From: Priapulus caudatus
Lineage: Eukaryota > Priapulida > Priapulimorpha > Priapulimorphida > Priapulidae
Length of the DNA: 64,000 bases
Reading direction: 5' to 3'
Assembly: GCF_000485595.1 (NCBI RefSeq)
Contig: NW_014577141.1
Span: 257,869 to 321,868 of the forward strand
In this document: positions 22,124-33,200 of the stretch, piece by piece
Layout: the number at the start of each line of letters is the position of its first letter
Numbering within the stretch: position 1 is the first letter of the stretch
Position numbers and translations under genes: made by a program
The notes under the pieces: model-generated
The model's input: the letters and a program-made list of their open reading frames with translations, nothing else
Databases searched by the model: none
What the model was told of the DNA's origin: nothing

Positions 22124-24694
22124 ATGGAAGTGCTGGTGACTCTACTCATGGTGCTGACGCTGGTCGTAGCATCGGTGGCTGTCACCGCAACACAATGCCC
22201 GGCACTCTGCAGCTGTGTCGAAAGCACAATCACGTGCAATGGCAAGGGCCTCATCGCCGTCCCGGACATGGAAGGTGGCGAGCGCTTCACGGCGCTGTAC
22301 ATTAGAAAGACCAACATAACTTCGATAAATGGCCATTCATTTCTTTCCATGCCAAACCTTCAGAATGTGTCGATCACGGAAGGCCCCCTGCGAACAATAG
22401 CCGCCGATACATTCCAGCCGCTGAAAAGGCTAAAGTCTCTTAATCTTATTAATAACGACCTGAGAACCTTCGAGATCGCATCTAGCTCGGCGGCGTCCGA
22501 ACTGAAAAGCCTCGATCTGAGCGGAAACAAAATATCGAGAATCACCGAGGACACGTTCGGGCTGCTCGCATCGCTAGAAACGCTCGCGCTGACAAACAAT
22601 CAGATCAATCACATCTTCGACAACGTGTTCGCCGACCAGGCGCGCCTGCGCGACCTGGACCTGTCCGGAAACAAGATAACGAGGATCGACGAGGAGGGGT
22701 TCGCGGGGCTGTCCAGCGTGCAGAGGCTCGACCTCGGCCGCAACGCTCTCGCGGCCATCTCGCACGCCGTCTTCTGGCCGATGGTGAGCCTACGCGAGCT
22801 GATTCTCAGCGGCAACGTGTTCGGCTCGCTCGAGCGCATGTTCACGAGCACGTGGTCGCTGCGCCGGCTCGAACTCCGCAACATGTGGGCGCTGGAGACG
22901 CTCGGACGCGACTCGCTCAAGGGGCTAGCCAACCTGGAGGAGCTCGTGCTGGTCGAGAACCCGCAGCTGCAGCACGTTCACCCGCGCGCCTTCCAGTGGC
23001 TGACGTCGGTGCGCAGCGTCGATCTATCGCTCAACCCCGACCTCCGCGAAATACCTGACATGACGAACCTGCACCGCCTGCTACGGCTCAGGCTCGGTGA
23101 AACGGGGCTGCGGTGTGGCTGCCAGCTGCAGTGGGTACATGACTGGCTGCAGTCGGACAACCACACGCTCGTAGACTCTTTCAAGCTGTCGTGCGATGTG
23201 TTGCCAAGCAACGGCGGTGTCACGGAATTTCCGCTCGGACGGCGCAACGTCCTCGACCTGCTCTCCGAACAAGCGCGGGACAACAGCTGTGATTACATTA
23301 ACATTGACGCGTTCAAGGAGATCAACAAGGTGCGCGTCGGCGCCGCCGCCATCCTAGAGTGCGCCGCCGTCGGCTACCCGCGGCCGTCCGTCCTCTGGGA
23401 GACGCCGCGCCTCAAGGTGTACGTCCTCAACGCGACCTCGCCGGATGACCACGTCCCCGCGGCGCAACCCAACGCGACTGTCATCGCTGGCGACGACGAC
23501 GCTCGCGCCGCCGACGACAGAGAATACAACGAGGTGTCGGACACGAATCGTGTGCGCGTGCTCAGCAACGGGAACCTGTACATTGGCTACGTGCTGCGCA
23601 GCGACGGCGGCCACTACACGTGCACGGCGTACAACGCGCGCGGCAACCGCACGGCGCTCATGCGGCTCGCACTCGACTACGAGGTGCTTATGAAGCTGAA
23701 CAGCGACAGCTCGCTCATCGGCTTCTGCTCGTCGTTCGCCTTCTTCGTCGTCGCGCTCATCATCATGTACACGCGCAAGAAGACGAGCGAGCAGTGCGTC
23801 GGCAGCTCCCGAAGCAGCCGCATGCAGCAGCTACGTTGCACGCTGCTCAACCTCGAGATGCAGAAGCAGCAGCAGATGGAGCGCATGCGCGAACAGTACA
23901 ACGCCCAGCTTCGGCAGCTGCGCGACAACTACAACACCAAGATGCTGGGCCTGCGCGACAGCTACGGCAACCAGCTCGAGCGCGTGCGCACGATACGTGG
24001 CTACAACTTCAGCGGCGACACGATGTCGCGTGTCTGTGAGAACTACAACATGCAGGTCGGCCGGCTGAAGGACTACGCGTCTCAGAACGTCGACCGCGTG
24101 CGCGAGTCGTACAACATGCAGGTGCAGCGTCTGCGCGACTACAGCGCGCTGCAGCTCGACCGGCTCTACAAGCAGTACCGCGTGCAGCAGAAGCACGTCA
24201 GCAAGATCATGGAGACGCTCAACATCGACAACTGCAAGACGACGCTGCAGGCCGACAAGAGCGGCTCGATCCTCTTCGACTCTGAGGTGACGCTAGAGTC
24301 GTTCTTCGAGTCGAGCATGCCGATGCCAAACATGGACGCCGGCCATGGCAACGGCGTCATACTGGAGGAGGACGAGGAGCGAGGGGGCGCTGGCAGTGAC
24401 GACGAGAGCTCGGAGTACCAGACGATCAAGGACACAGAGTCTCGTGCATCGCTGCAGAACATCAGCGACGATGACGACGACGACGCGGCGGCAGCGAGGG
24501 ATGAGGAAGCGGTCGCCGACGACGACGACCAACAATCAGAGGAGCACCTGCCTGTCTGCGAAGCCACAGGGGAGTCGTCGGGAGACGAGAGGGTGCATGC
24601 GGTCGCCGGTGCGACGCGGGAGAGCAGCGGTGACTCGTCGAGCGAGAGACCGTCGACGGACAGTGGCGGCTCGACGACTCCCACCGGTAATTGA
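22124..24694 (+). CDS. LRR-Ig single-pass transmembrane receptor
   Basis: An 856-residue protein in one uninterrupted coding exon with GC-rich third positions, unlike the AT-rich flanks. Residues 1-23 form a signal peptide. Cys25, 29, 31 and 38 form the LRR N-cap (CPALCSC). About ten leucine-rich repeats span 55-325 (for example LKSLDLSGNKISRI). Cys331, 333, 357 and 389 form the LRR C-cap. An Ig domain lies at 400-518 with Cys413, Trp425 and the DGGHYTC motif ending at Cys500. Six N-glycosylation sequons are present (N64, 81, 346, 436, 450, 508). A membrane segment lies at 530-550, followed by RKK. The cytoplasmic tail has Tyr-rich 11-residue repeats (589-692) and then an acidic Ser/Asp-rich end. 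LRR-Ig proteins such as LRRC24, LRIG and kekkon act in adhesion or receptor modulation at the cell surface. The closest relative cannot be decided here and no symbol is given. Confidence 0.95.
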   Translation: MEVLVTLLMVLTLVVASVAVTATQCPALCSCVESTITCNGKGLIAVPDMEGGERFTALYIRKTNITSINGHSFLSMPNLQNVSITEGPLRTIAADTFQPLKRLKSLNLINNDLRTFEIASSSAASELKSLDLSGNKISRITEDTFGLLASLETLALTNNQINHIFDNVFADQARLRDLDLSGNKITRIDEEGFAGLSSVQRLDLGRNALAAISHAVFWPMVSLRELILSGNVFGSLERMFTSTWSLRRLELRNMWALETLGRDSLKGLANLEELVLVENPQLQHVHPRAFQWLTSVRSVDLSLNPDLREIPDMTNLHRLLRLRLGETGLRCGCQLQWVHDWLQSDNHTLVDSFKLSCDVLPSNGGVTEFPLGRRNVLDLLSEQARDNSCDYINIDAFKEINKVRVGAAAILECAAVGYPRPSVLWETPRLKVYVLNATSPDDHVPAAQPNATVIAGDDDARAADDREYNEVSDTNRVRVLSNGNLYIGYVLRSDGGHYTCTAYNARGNRTALMRLALDYEVLMKLNSDSSLIGFCSSFAFFVVALIIMYTRKKTSEQCVGSSRSSRMQQLRCTLLNLEMQKQQQMERMREQYNAQLRQLRDNYNTKMLGLRDSYGNQLERVRTIRGYNFSGDTMSRVCENYNMQVGRLKDYASQNVDRVRESYNMQVQRLRDYSALQLDRLYKQYRVQQKHVSKIMETLNIDNCKTTLQADKSGSILFDSEVTLESFFESSMPMPNMDAGHGNGVILEEDEERGGAGSDDESSEYQTIKDTESRASLQNISDDDDDDAAAARDEEAVADDDDQQSEEHLPVCEATGESSGDERVHAVAGATRESSGDSSSERPSTDSGGSTTPTGN

Positions 24695-27617
24695 GACCAG
24701 TGGTCGACAAAGCTCGGCTCAGGCGAAACGACGAGATCGTGACGATGTAGGTGAGGGTAGGGAAATTCGCCTCAAAGTGATTTTTCGTGCGTGTCGTGCG
24801 AGTGCAGGTTTTTCGAATCGCAGTCTCATATTGTTGTTGGGAAAATACCTGAAGCCATCTTTTGTGGCGATGCACACTCGTGGCTTGAAATGTCTTGTGG
24901 GAATTTTCAAAGCAAACTTTCCTCTTTTTTTCTAGCATCTTCAAAGGTACGAACATGATTATGTTGTTGTGCATTTCAGTTGCTTTACCATTTTTCATAA
25001 ATACTAATACATCGCACTATCTTCCAATAATACCAATTATATGCACACGTTTTTACATGTACTACTGAATATTATAAATTTCTCTTATACCTTACCACTA
25101 TTGCTGTGTTTTATATCCGATATGTTTGGATATTATACAGCATTTCAATAATACTAGTTTAGTTTCATAGCTTGAAAAAGCTCCTACCTTACCTGGGGTT
25201 AGGGTTTGTAGTTCTTTCAGCCATCGGAATTTTTCCATGGAAATAACTAGCATTTAAACTGTCACGTTTGGAACGATTGTTTTTCTGGTGCTGCAAGTTG
25301 TCACTGCATTCAGGAAAATGGCTTTGTCTTGCTATTTTACTAAACTGATGATGTGAAAAGTGGTGTGTTCGCACATATAGATACTTTCACTGCAGGCTGC
25401 TCTTACTGTTGTATATTGAAGATGTTTGTGTAATTACATTAATAAAATTGAGGTCAAATTTAATCAGTCGACTCGGGTATGCTTTACCGGCTATCTCACA
25501 CACGCCTACTTGCGTTATCACACTGGGAAAGATGGATGTCACTATCCACTACTCCACTATATTGTGATTCTTGTAAAAACCTGTCATTTTGGTGCTTCTG
25601 TCACTTACATATGATACTGCTCGTTTTACGGATTATATAAATTGAAACCATGGGGTTCAATGGGCATTATATCCGGGCACACACAATAACGGACACAGAG
25701 TCACAGGTCTTACTATTAAGGTAGGTGTATTTATCATTATAGTGACGATAAAACCTATAATAAATGTACCTTAACTTGAGAAAACCTTCCCCAGAGAGAT
25801 TCAAGTCACATGCAGTAGTATACAGTATTGTCCGGGGATATCAATGATCATACAATATCTATGTTACACAAAGTGCCTGGCTGCCTGCTCGTTGCATTAC
25901 CAGAATATACTGTTGTTTGACAGTCGATCTTAAACCTGTTTTTCGCAGGCCAAGTCTTATCTTCAAAACCACTTTTTGTCAACCACTTCTTTTATCTAAT
26001 ATTGATCTTATTATCAATATCCGAAACTCAACAACATTTATACTATATGTATACAGGTTAGCTGTAACACAGTATGCATATAAAGTCGCACGTCATGTGT
26101 GTACAGCTGGCTAAGTATATAGCTTTAGCATGTCTACTCGTATCTAGTAAGACGTAGTACTCATATCTCACGTTATATTAAAAATCTCAAATAGGTACTA
26201 TCTGGTCCTCTAGCATACACTAGCTAAACAACCATGGTTTCTGTGTACTAGTCACATTAATTATCTATTGATTATGCCAACCTTCAGTACAAGCTCTATT
26301 GACAGCAAATTGAAGTCTAAGAAATTCCTTATCTCAGTACTGTTCACGCACTTTTTTTACATTATCTTCATTAAAATGCCAGACAGTCGCATTTTCTCCT
26401 TCAACTGACCGAGTTTCCACATGCGAGCACCTCATGCGAGCACCTCATTGTAGGTATACGGCTGTAAGACTAGAGATAGAATATTTGTTTGCATGTTTGA
26501 ATGGTGACGTTTGAATGCAACTCAAGTCGCATATGCAATTCATCTTCTCTGACGATCATCTTTTTCATTTATTTTGCGTCCCTTTGGGGTGGATGGTGGC
26601 GGACAATGAACAGAAAATATGGTAATTACACAGTAAGTGAAATAGCGTCCTTGTCTAAATTGTAAATATGGTTTGAAACAGACGTACACAAGAAACACGT
26701 ATGGGAAAAAAAACAAGTCAACATCGGTAATCTCTCTCCTACTGTATGCTGTCTAAAAACATCGTGTAGAAGTCGCTCACTGATACTTGAACTGTGTGAT
26801 AAACTCACGAAGCATAACCAAAACCCGAGGAGTTGCTGGGTGCGTGCGAATGCAATGGCCGAGTACGAAAATAACCCGATGTGTACCGTGCACGCTAGCA
26901 AACAAAGACTGCATACTGAGTTATGGCTACATGGCTGCTCATCATTCCCTGTGCCTTTCACGTGCTATGGTACTCGGCTTTTGACATCTCTATCTCTTCA
27001 CTTATTACGGGCTGTTTGGTCTCTCGATGTAACCTCTCATCTATTCTATTGTGATATTCTAGTGAAACAGAATCTGTCTCTGCTTTTGTGTCTGAACCTG
27101 TGCTATCGCAGCTAACTGCATTTGTCACTTAGTTGCTATTGACCTCCTCGTGATTATTACATTCGTTTATAGACAGACTGTGCATCTATAAATTTATGGG
27201 GTAATAAACAAATATATTACACTACGCCAAACCACGAAGTTCGCTATAATAGACGGCAATTCTCCCACAAATTGATTCACACGCGCAGGGAAGAACAACT
27301 TCCCCAATATAGTACGTATGTGATCATCCGTTATATTATTGGGAAGGCATAGCACTTCATATACGAAGTCAAACTGTGATAATTCAGGAAAGAAATGACA
27401 ATTTTTAATACCCATAATATGATCACACGCATCACCTACAATTAGCACTGATGATTGCATCGTTAAAAACTAGAAAATTAACAATTAATGCACCTAGTTT
27501 ATGGATGGACTCGTGGCCATAGATGCAGCTACACATACACAGCCTGCCAAGTCAGTGGAGCCCTCTATTAGATGTACAAAATTGAAAAGCAACCCATTCG
27601 ATTCACCAGCTGATAAA
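24695..27617. other. 3' UTR of the LRR-Ig gene and unannotated spacer
   Basis: A polyadenylation signal AATAAA stands at 25441-25446, about 750 bases past the stop codon, giving a plausible long 3' UTR. Beyond it the sequence is AT-rich. A minus-strand open frame at 27194-27460 (88 codons) has mixed, protein-like composition but no domain I recognise. I looked for the missing GLYR1 3' exons here on the minus strand and did not find them. Confidence 0.45.
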
Positions 27618-27675
27618 TATATATATCAGAAGTAGATAATAGGGAACTATTATCTACTTCAGATATATATATAGC
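27618..27675. mobile_element. Hairpin insertion in (AT)n
   Basis: Arms AGAAGTAGATAATAG and CTATTATCTACTTC around GGAA, with ATATATAT on both sides. Same size and symmetry as the 2179 and 19344 hairpins, but the end motif differs slightly (GAAGT/ACTTC). Confidence 0.5.
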
Positions 27676-28039
27676 GGCCCTAGTTGAGTCACACACGCGT
27701 TATCAGTTCGTCGCTGAACTTATATGCCAACGGCTTTGAATAATAAAATAGATAAATCTAAATAGGATAGTACGATGAATAGAGACAGCCCACGTTTCTA
27801 TTTCGCACATGTCAACTGCGGTTTCTTGACTGTGATTGAATGGGCAAGTGCTCGCAAGGTTCAATCACTGCGAGAAGCTGTAGATATATATAGACGGGCA
27901 TTAGCACACATTGTAGATGATGTAATGGCACATGCAGCCACATCACGTGATACGTGACTCTGGCTTCGAACCGTGAATGAAAACCATGATGATGTGTGAA
28001 TACACTAAAATGATAAATTACCATCCACTTCTCAACACC

Positions 28040-29510
28040 CACCACTCTGTCTCACTACCACCCTCTCACCACCCACCCCTCACTACCAACCTCTCACCAC
28101 CCACCACTCACTACCAACCTCTCACCACCCACCCCTCACTACCAACCTCTCACCACCCACCACTCTCACCACCCACACAACTCTGTCTCACCTCCCACCC
28201 TCATCCACCGACCCACCCCTCACTACAACCTCTCACACCACCACTCACTACCAACCTCCACCACCCACCCCTCACTACCAACCCTCTCACCACCACCCAA
28301 CTCGACTACCAACCTCTCAACCACCCACCCCCTCACTACCAACCTCTCTACCACCCACACTTCACTACCAACCTTCTCCCACCCACCTCCTCACTACCAA
28401 CCTGCTCACCAACCACCCTCACTACCAACCTCATCACCACCCACTCCTCACTACCAACTCTTCACCACCCACCACTCACTACCAACCTTCTCACACCCAC
28501 CCCTCACTACCAACTCTCACCACCCAGCCCCTCACTACCAACCTCCTCACACCCACCCCTCCTACCAACCTCTCACCGACCCACCTCACTACCAACCTCT
28601 CACCACCCACCACCTCACTACCAACCTCTCACACCCCACCCTCACTACCAACCTCTCACCAGCCACTCACTACCAACCTCTCACCACCCACCTCACTACC
28701 AACCTCTCACAAACCACCACTCAACTACCAACGCTTCACCACCCACACTCACTACCAACCTCTCACCACCACCACTACCACTACCAACCTTCACCACCAC
28801 CACTCACTACCAACCTCTCACCACCCACCACTCACTACCAACCTCTCACCACCACCACTCACTCCAAACTCTCACCACCCACCACTCACTAACCAACCTC
28901 TCACCACCCACCACTTACTACGCCAACCTCTCAAACCCACGCCCTCATTACCTAAACCTCTCACACCCACCCCTCACCACCCACCCCTCACTACCAACCT
29001 CTCACACCACCCTACTACCAACCTCTCACAGGCCCACACTTTCACTACCAACCTTTCTCACGCCACCACTCACTACAACCTCTCACACCCACCACCTCAC
29101 TACCAAACTCTCACCACCCACCACTCACTACCAACCTCTACACCCACCACTCACTTACCAACTCTCAGCCACCCACCACTTCCACTACCAACCTCTTCAC
29201 CACCCAACCACTCACTACCACCCCTCACCACCCACCGTACTCCTACAACCTCTCACCACCCACCACATCACTACCAACCTCTACAGCACCACCACTCCAT
29301 ACCAACCTCTCACCACCCCACCCTCACTACCAACCTCTCACCACCACCCCCTCATACCAAACCTCTCAACACCACCACTCACTACACCTCTCACCACCCA
29401 CCACTCACTACCAACCTCTCACCACCCACCACTCACTACCAACCTCTCACCACCCACCCCTCACTACCAACCTCTCACCACCCACCACTACCTACTCCCT
29501 TCAAACCACT
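28040..29510. repeat. 28-bp minisatellite, about 50 copies
   Basis: The unit is CACTACCAACCTCTCACCAC followed by CCACCACT, with frequent one-base indels. A 511-codon plus-strand open frame (Pro/Thr/Ser/His) crosses it only because the repeat lacks stop codons. It lies downstream of the last recognisable GLYR1 exon. Confidence 0.95.
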
Positions 29511-30294
29511 GACCATTGCCGTCACACCACCCATCATGGCTCATTCACAATTCAATTTTACAACTGTCTGCATCTTTTACAGTTATCTTCCTCTAATTTA
29601 AAATTAAACACAGGGAGCAATACAACTGCTCCACCACTACTAGCAGCAGCACCCCTGTGAACCTAACCCAGTACAACCATCCACACACGTCACACCTCAG
29701 CCCACGATGGCAGAAAGGAAAATAGCAGGATAAATTATCACCACACGGTTTATACAGGTTAGCAGAGTTAAAAAATACAGATTTTTTTTAATTCATCAAT
29801 AAACTGAATAATAAATAATGAATGTAAGATACAGTCGTTTTAATGACTCGGTATCTTTCGCGAAACTAACACGGCAGATTGAATGTAACTGTTACACTAG
29901 ACGCCGCTTATAAACACTGTATTGCTGAATTGCATCAGGGAATGTACCGTAATTTGTAAATCGAAATTTCGTATTCGTTCCAGAAACCCTCTTACGTCTG
30001 ATAATCGATGTCGCATGGGTTTTATAAATTTCAGCAGAATCGCCAGTAGTACATACGAACCAATGCTGATGGTGACGGCTCATAAAATACGGGTAGTTTG
30101 AAAGGGAAGCGCATGGGAAAGTGTGGCCTAATTTATGGTAAGCACATACCTGATAGAGGGGAATGCTATCATGGAGTCAAACGTTTTTTTTTACCAAATT
30201 ATCAACTTCTGCATTTTGGGCGCATCTAACACATTGCAGCACCTTGCAAGAAACTGAAACAGGGTAGCCTAGAGAGGCGAGACGCCAGCCCTAC
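29511..30294. other. Spacer or intron 3' of the last visible GLYR1 exon
   Basis: AT-leaning, with no dehydrogenase-like exon on the minus strand. If GLYR1 is intact in the genome this should be intron. Confidence 0.5.
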
Positions 30295-33200
30295 CTTTGA
30301 CGGGGTCCGGTTCCAGACGACGACCTTGTGACCGGAGCGCAGTAAGTTCTGCACCATGTTCGCTCCCATGATGCCGAGACCCAAGAAGCCGAACCTCATC
30401 GCCCCAGGCAACGGCTCGTCTGAGAGCGCGTAGGCAGGCAGGCCGGTGCTCGGGGGAGGGGTCTCTGGTGCAACGCTCTGTAACAACGTGGTGAGTAGAT
30501 GACAGGGTGTAGGCAGGCAGGCAGGCATGTGCTCAGGGTGTAGGCAGGCAGGCAGGCATGCGCTCAGGGCGTAGGCAGGCAGACAGGCACACACTCAGGG
30601 TGTAGGCAGGCAGGCAGGCAAGCGCTCGGGGTGTAGGCAGGCAGGCCGGTGCTCGGGGGAGGGGTCTCTGGTGCAACGCTCTGTAACAACGTGGTGAGTA
30701 GATGACAGTGTGTAGGCAGGCAGGCAGGCATGTGCTCAGGGTGTAGGCAGGCAGGCAGGCATGCGCTCAGGGCGTAGGCAGGCAGGCCGGTGCTCGGGGG
30801 AGGGGTCTCTGGTGCAACGCTCTGTAACAACATGGTGAGTAGATNNNNNNNNNNNNNNNNNNNNNNNNNNNNNNNNNNNNNNNNNNNNNNNNNNNNNNNN
30901 NNNNNNNNNNNNNNNNNNNNNNNNNNNNNNNNNNNNNNNNNNNNNNNNNNNNNNNNNNNNNNNNNNNNNNNNNNNNNNNNNNNNNNNNNNNNNNNNNNNN
31001 NNNNNNNNNNNNNNNNNNNNNNNNNNNNNNNNNNNNNNNNNNNNNNNNNNNNNNNNNNNNNNNNNNNNNNNNNNNNNNNNNNNNNNNNNNNNNNNNNNNN
31101 NNNNNNNNNNNNNNNNNNNNNNNNNNNNNNNNNNNNNNNNNNNNNNNNNNNNNNNNNNNNNNNNNNNNNNNNNNNNNNNNNNNNNNNNNNNNNNNNNNNN
31201 NNNNNNNNNNNNNNNNNNNNNNNNNNNNNNNNNNNNNNNNNNNNNNNNNNNNNNNNNNNNNNNNNNNNNNNNNNNNNNNNNNNNNNNNNNNNNNNNNNNN
31301 NNNNNNNNNNNNNNNNNNNNNNNNNNNNNNNNNNNNNNNNNNNNNNNNNNNNNNNNNNNNNNNNNNNNNNNNNNNNNNNNNNNNNNNNNNNNNNNNNNNN
31401 NNNNNNNNNNNNNNNNNNNNNNNNNNNNNNNNNNNNNNNNNNNNNNNNNNNNNNNNNNNNNNNNNNNNNNNNNNNNNNNNNNNNNNNNNNNNNNNNNNNN
31501 NNNNNNNNNNNNNNNNNNNNNNNNNNNNNNNNNNNNNNNNNNNNNNNNNNNNNNNNNNNNNNNNNNNNNNNNNNNNNNNNNNNNNNNNNNNNNNNNNNNN
31601 NNNNNNNNNNNNNNNNNNNNNNNNNNNNNNNNNNNNNNNNNNNNNNNNNNNNNNNNNNNNNNNNNNNNNNNNNNNNNNNNNNNNNNNNNNNNNNNNNNNN
31701 NNNNNNNNNNNNNNNNNNNNNNNNNNNNNNGACAGGTACGCGCTCGGGGTGTAGGCAGGCAGGCAGGCCGGCGCTCGGGGTGTAGGCAGGCTGGCAGGCA
31801 AGCATGCACACGCTCGGCCCGGGTGTAGGCAGGCAGGCAGGCAGGCAGGCCAGCGCTCGGGGTGTAGGCAGGCAGGCAGGCAGGCGCTCGGGGTGTAGGC
31901 AGGCAGGCAGGCCGGCGCTCGGGGTGTAGGCAGGCAGACAGGTACGCGCTCGGGGTGTAGGCAGGCAGGCAGGCCGGCGCTCGGGGTGTAGGCAGGCAGG
32001 CAGGCAAGCATGCACACGCTCGGCCCGGGTGTAGGCAGGCAGGCAGGCAGGCAGGCCAGCGCTCGGGGTGTAGGCAGGCAGACAGGCACACACTCGAGGT
32101 GTAGGCAGGCAGGCAGGCACGTGCTCGGGATGTAGGCAGGCAGGCAGGCACGCGCTCGGGGTGTAGGCAGGCAGGCAGGCAGGCACGTGCTCGGGGGAAA
32201 GGTCTCTTAAATATGGGCAACGTGGAGCAGCAAGTACATGACAGGGTCGCTCACATCGTCTCCTTGCCCCGTCTCTCGTCATTTCATGGGCCCAGTGGGA
32301 GATGCAGCCTGTCTGGAAAATTAACGTCACGTGTCGAGGAAGACAATGGTGACAGACTAGGCTGGAAATGATGGCGTTGTCTGGGCTGGAAATGGCCTTA
32401 GTGTATGTGAGCAAGGCAAACTAGCCTGGCCAGATGTGTAAAAAGTCTGAGCAAGTAATGGTGTCAGTTTTCAAAGACAACAGACAGCCCTGGCAGTAGT
32501 CACATAACACGGCTATCTTACGTGGATTGCTAATGCCATTTACTGAGCTCCCAGCTGTATGATAAAACGGGTGCATAAAAGGTTAGAGATCAAGTTCATC
32601 CATTAAGTTAGCAGACTGCAATAGAGTGCACGAAAAAGTTAAAGTTGGGCTTTTGATGCAGAATGTTTTTTTTTATTTTAATATCGCCTAAATGCAATTT
32701 ATTCGTCGTAAAATTTCCTCGCTGAGATGGAAAAACATCCTGAGCTTACAAGATCAACCAGCACATGAATTATTTGGGAGAATTTGCAATGCTACTGAAT
32801 TGTGCCCGCAATAAAAACAATTTAATGTTGCTTTAATCAATGATTGCACTCCGACATGCAAACCTAGATGGCAAGTTCAAATATCACATAAGAATTCTGT
32901 AGGATTTCACGTTTGATGCTCCACACTACATTCAAGCCACGCTAAGCAAATACGGGCCAGATGGTTGTGTGTTGCAAGTACAGCATGGCACGTAATACAA
33001 GTAGCCGATAAACAGGAAGAGTTAAACTTGAATTTAGAACAGGCAGGAAGGAGGAGTACCTACAGCTATTTCGCTTCTTCGATAATCATCGCTGCAGCGA
33101 TAGACACTTGATGAGCCTGCTACTGCTGCTAACATCTACCTCTATATATATATGCAGCATGTGTTTGGATCAGCACAGATACTCAAGGAAGTCAATTTAA

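Noticed and set aside
23620-24039. Long alternative frames inside the LRR-Ig gene
   Set aside because: Shadow frames caused by the high GC content of a real coding region.
28040-29512. 511-codon open frame rich in Pro/Thr/Ser/His
   Set aside because: It is a translation of the 28-bp minisatellite, whose unit lacks stop codons. Frame is kept only by chance across indels.
30564-32414. Long minus-strand Ala/Cys/Leu/Pro frames
   Set aside because: They translate the GCAGGCAG minisatellite and run through 886 N.
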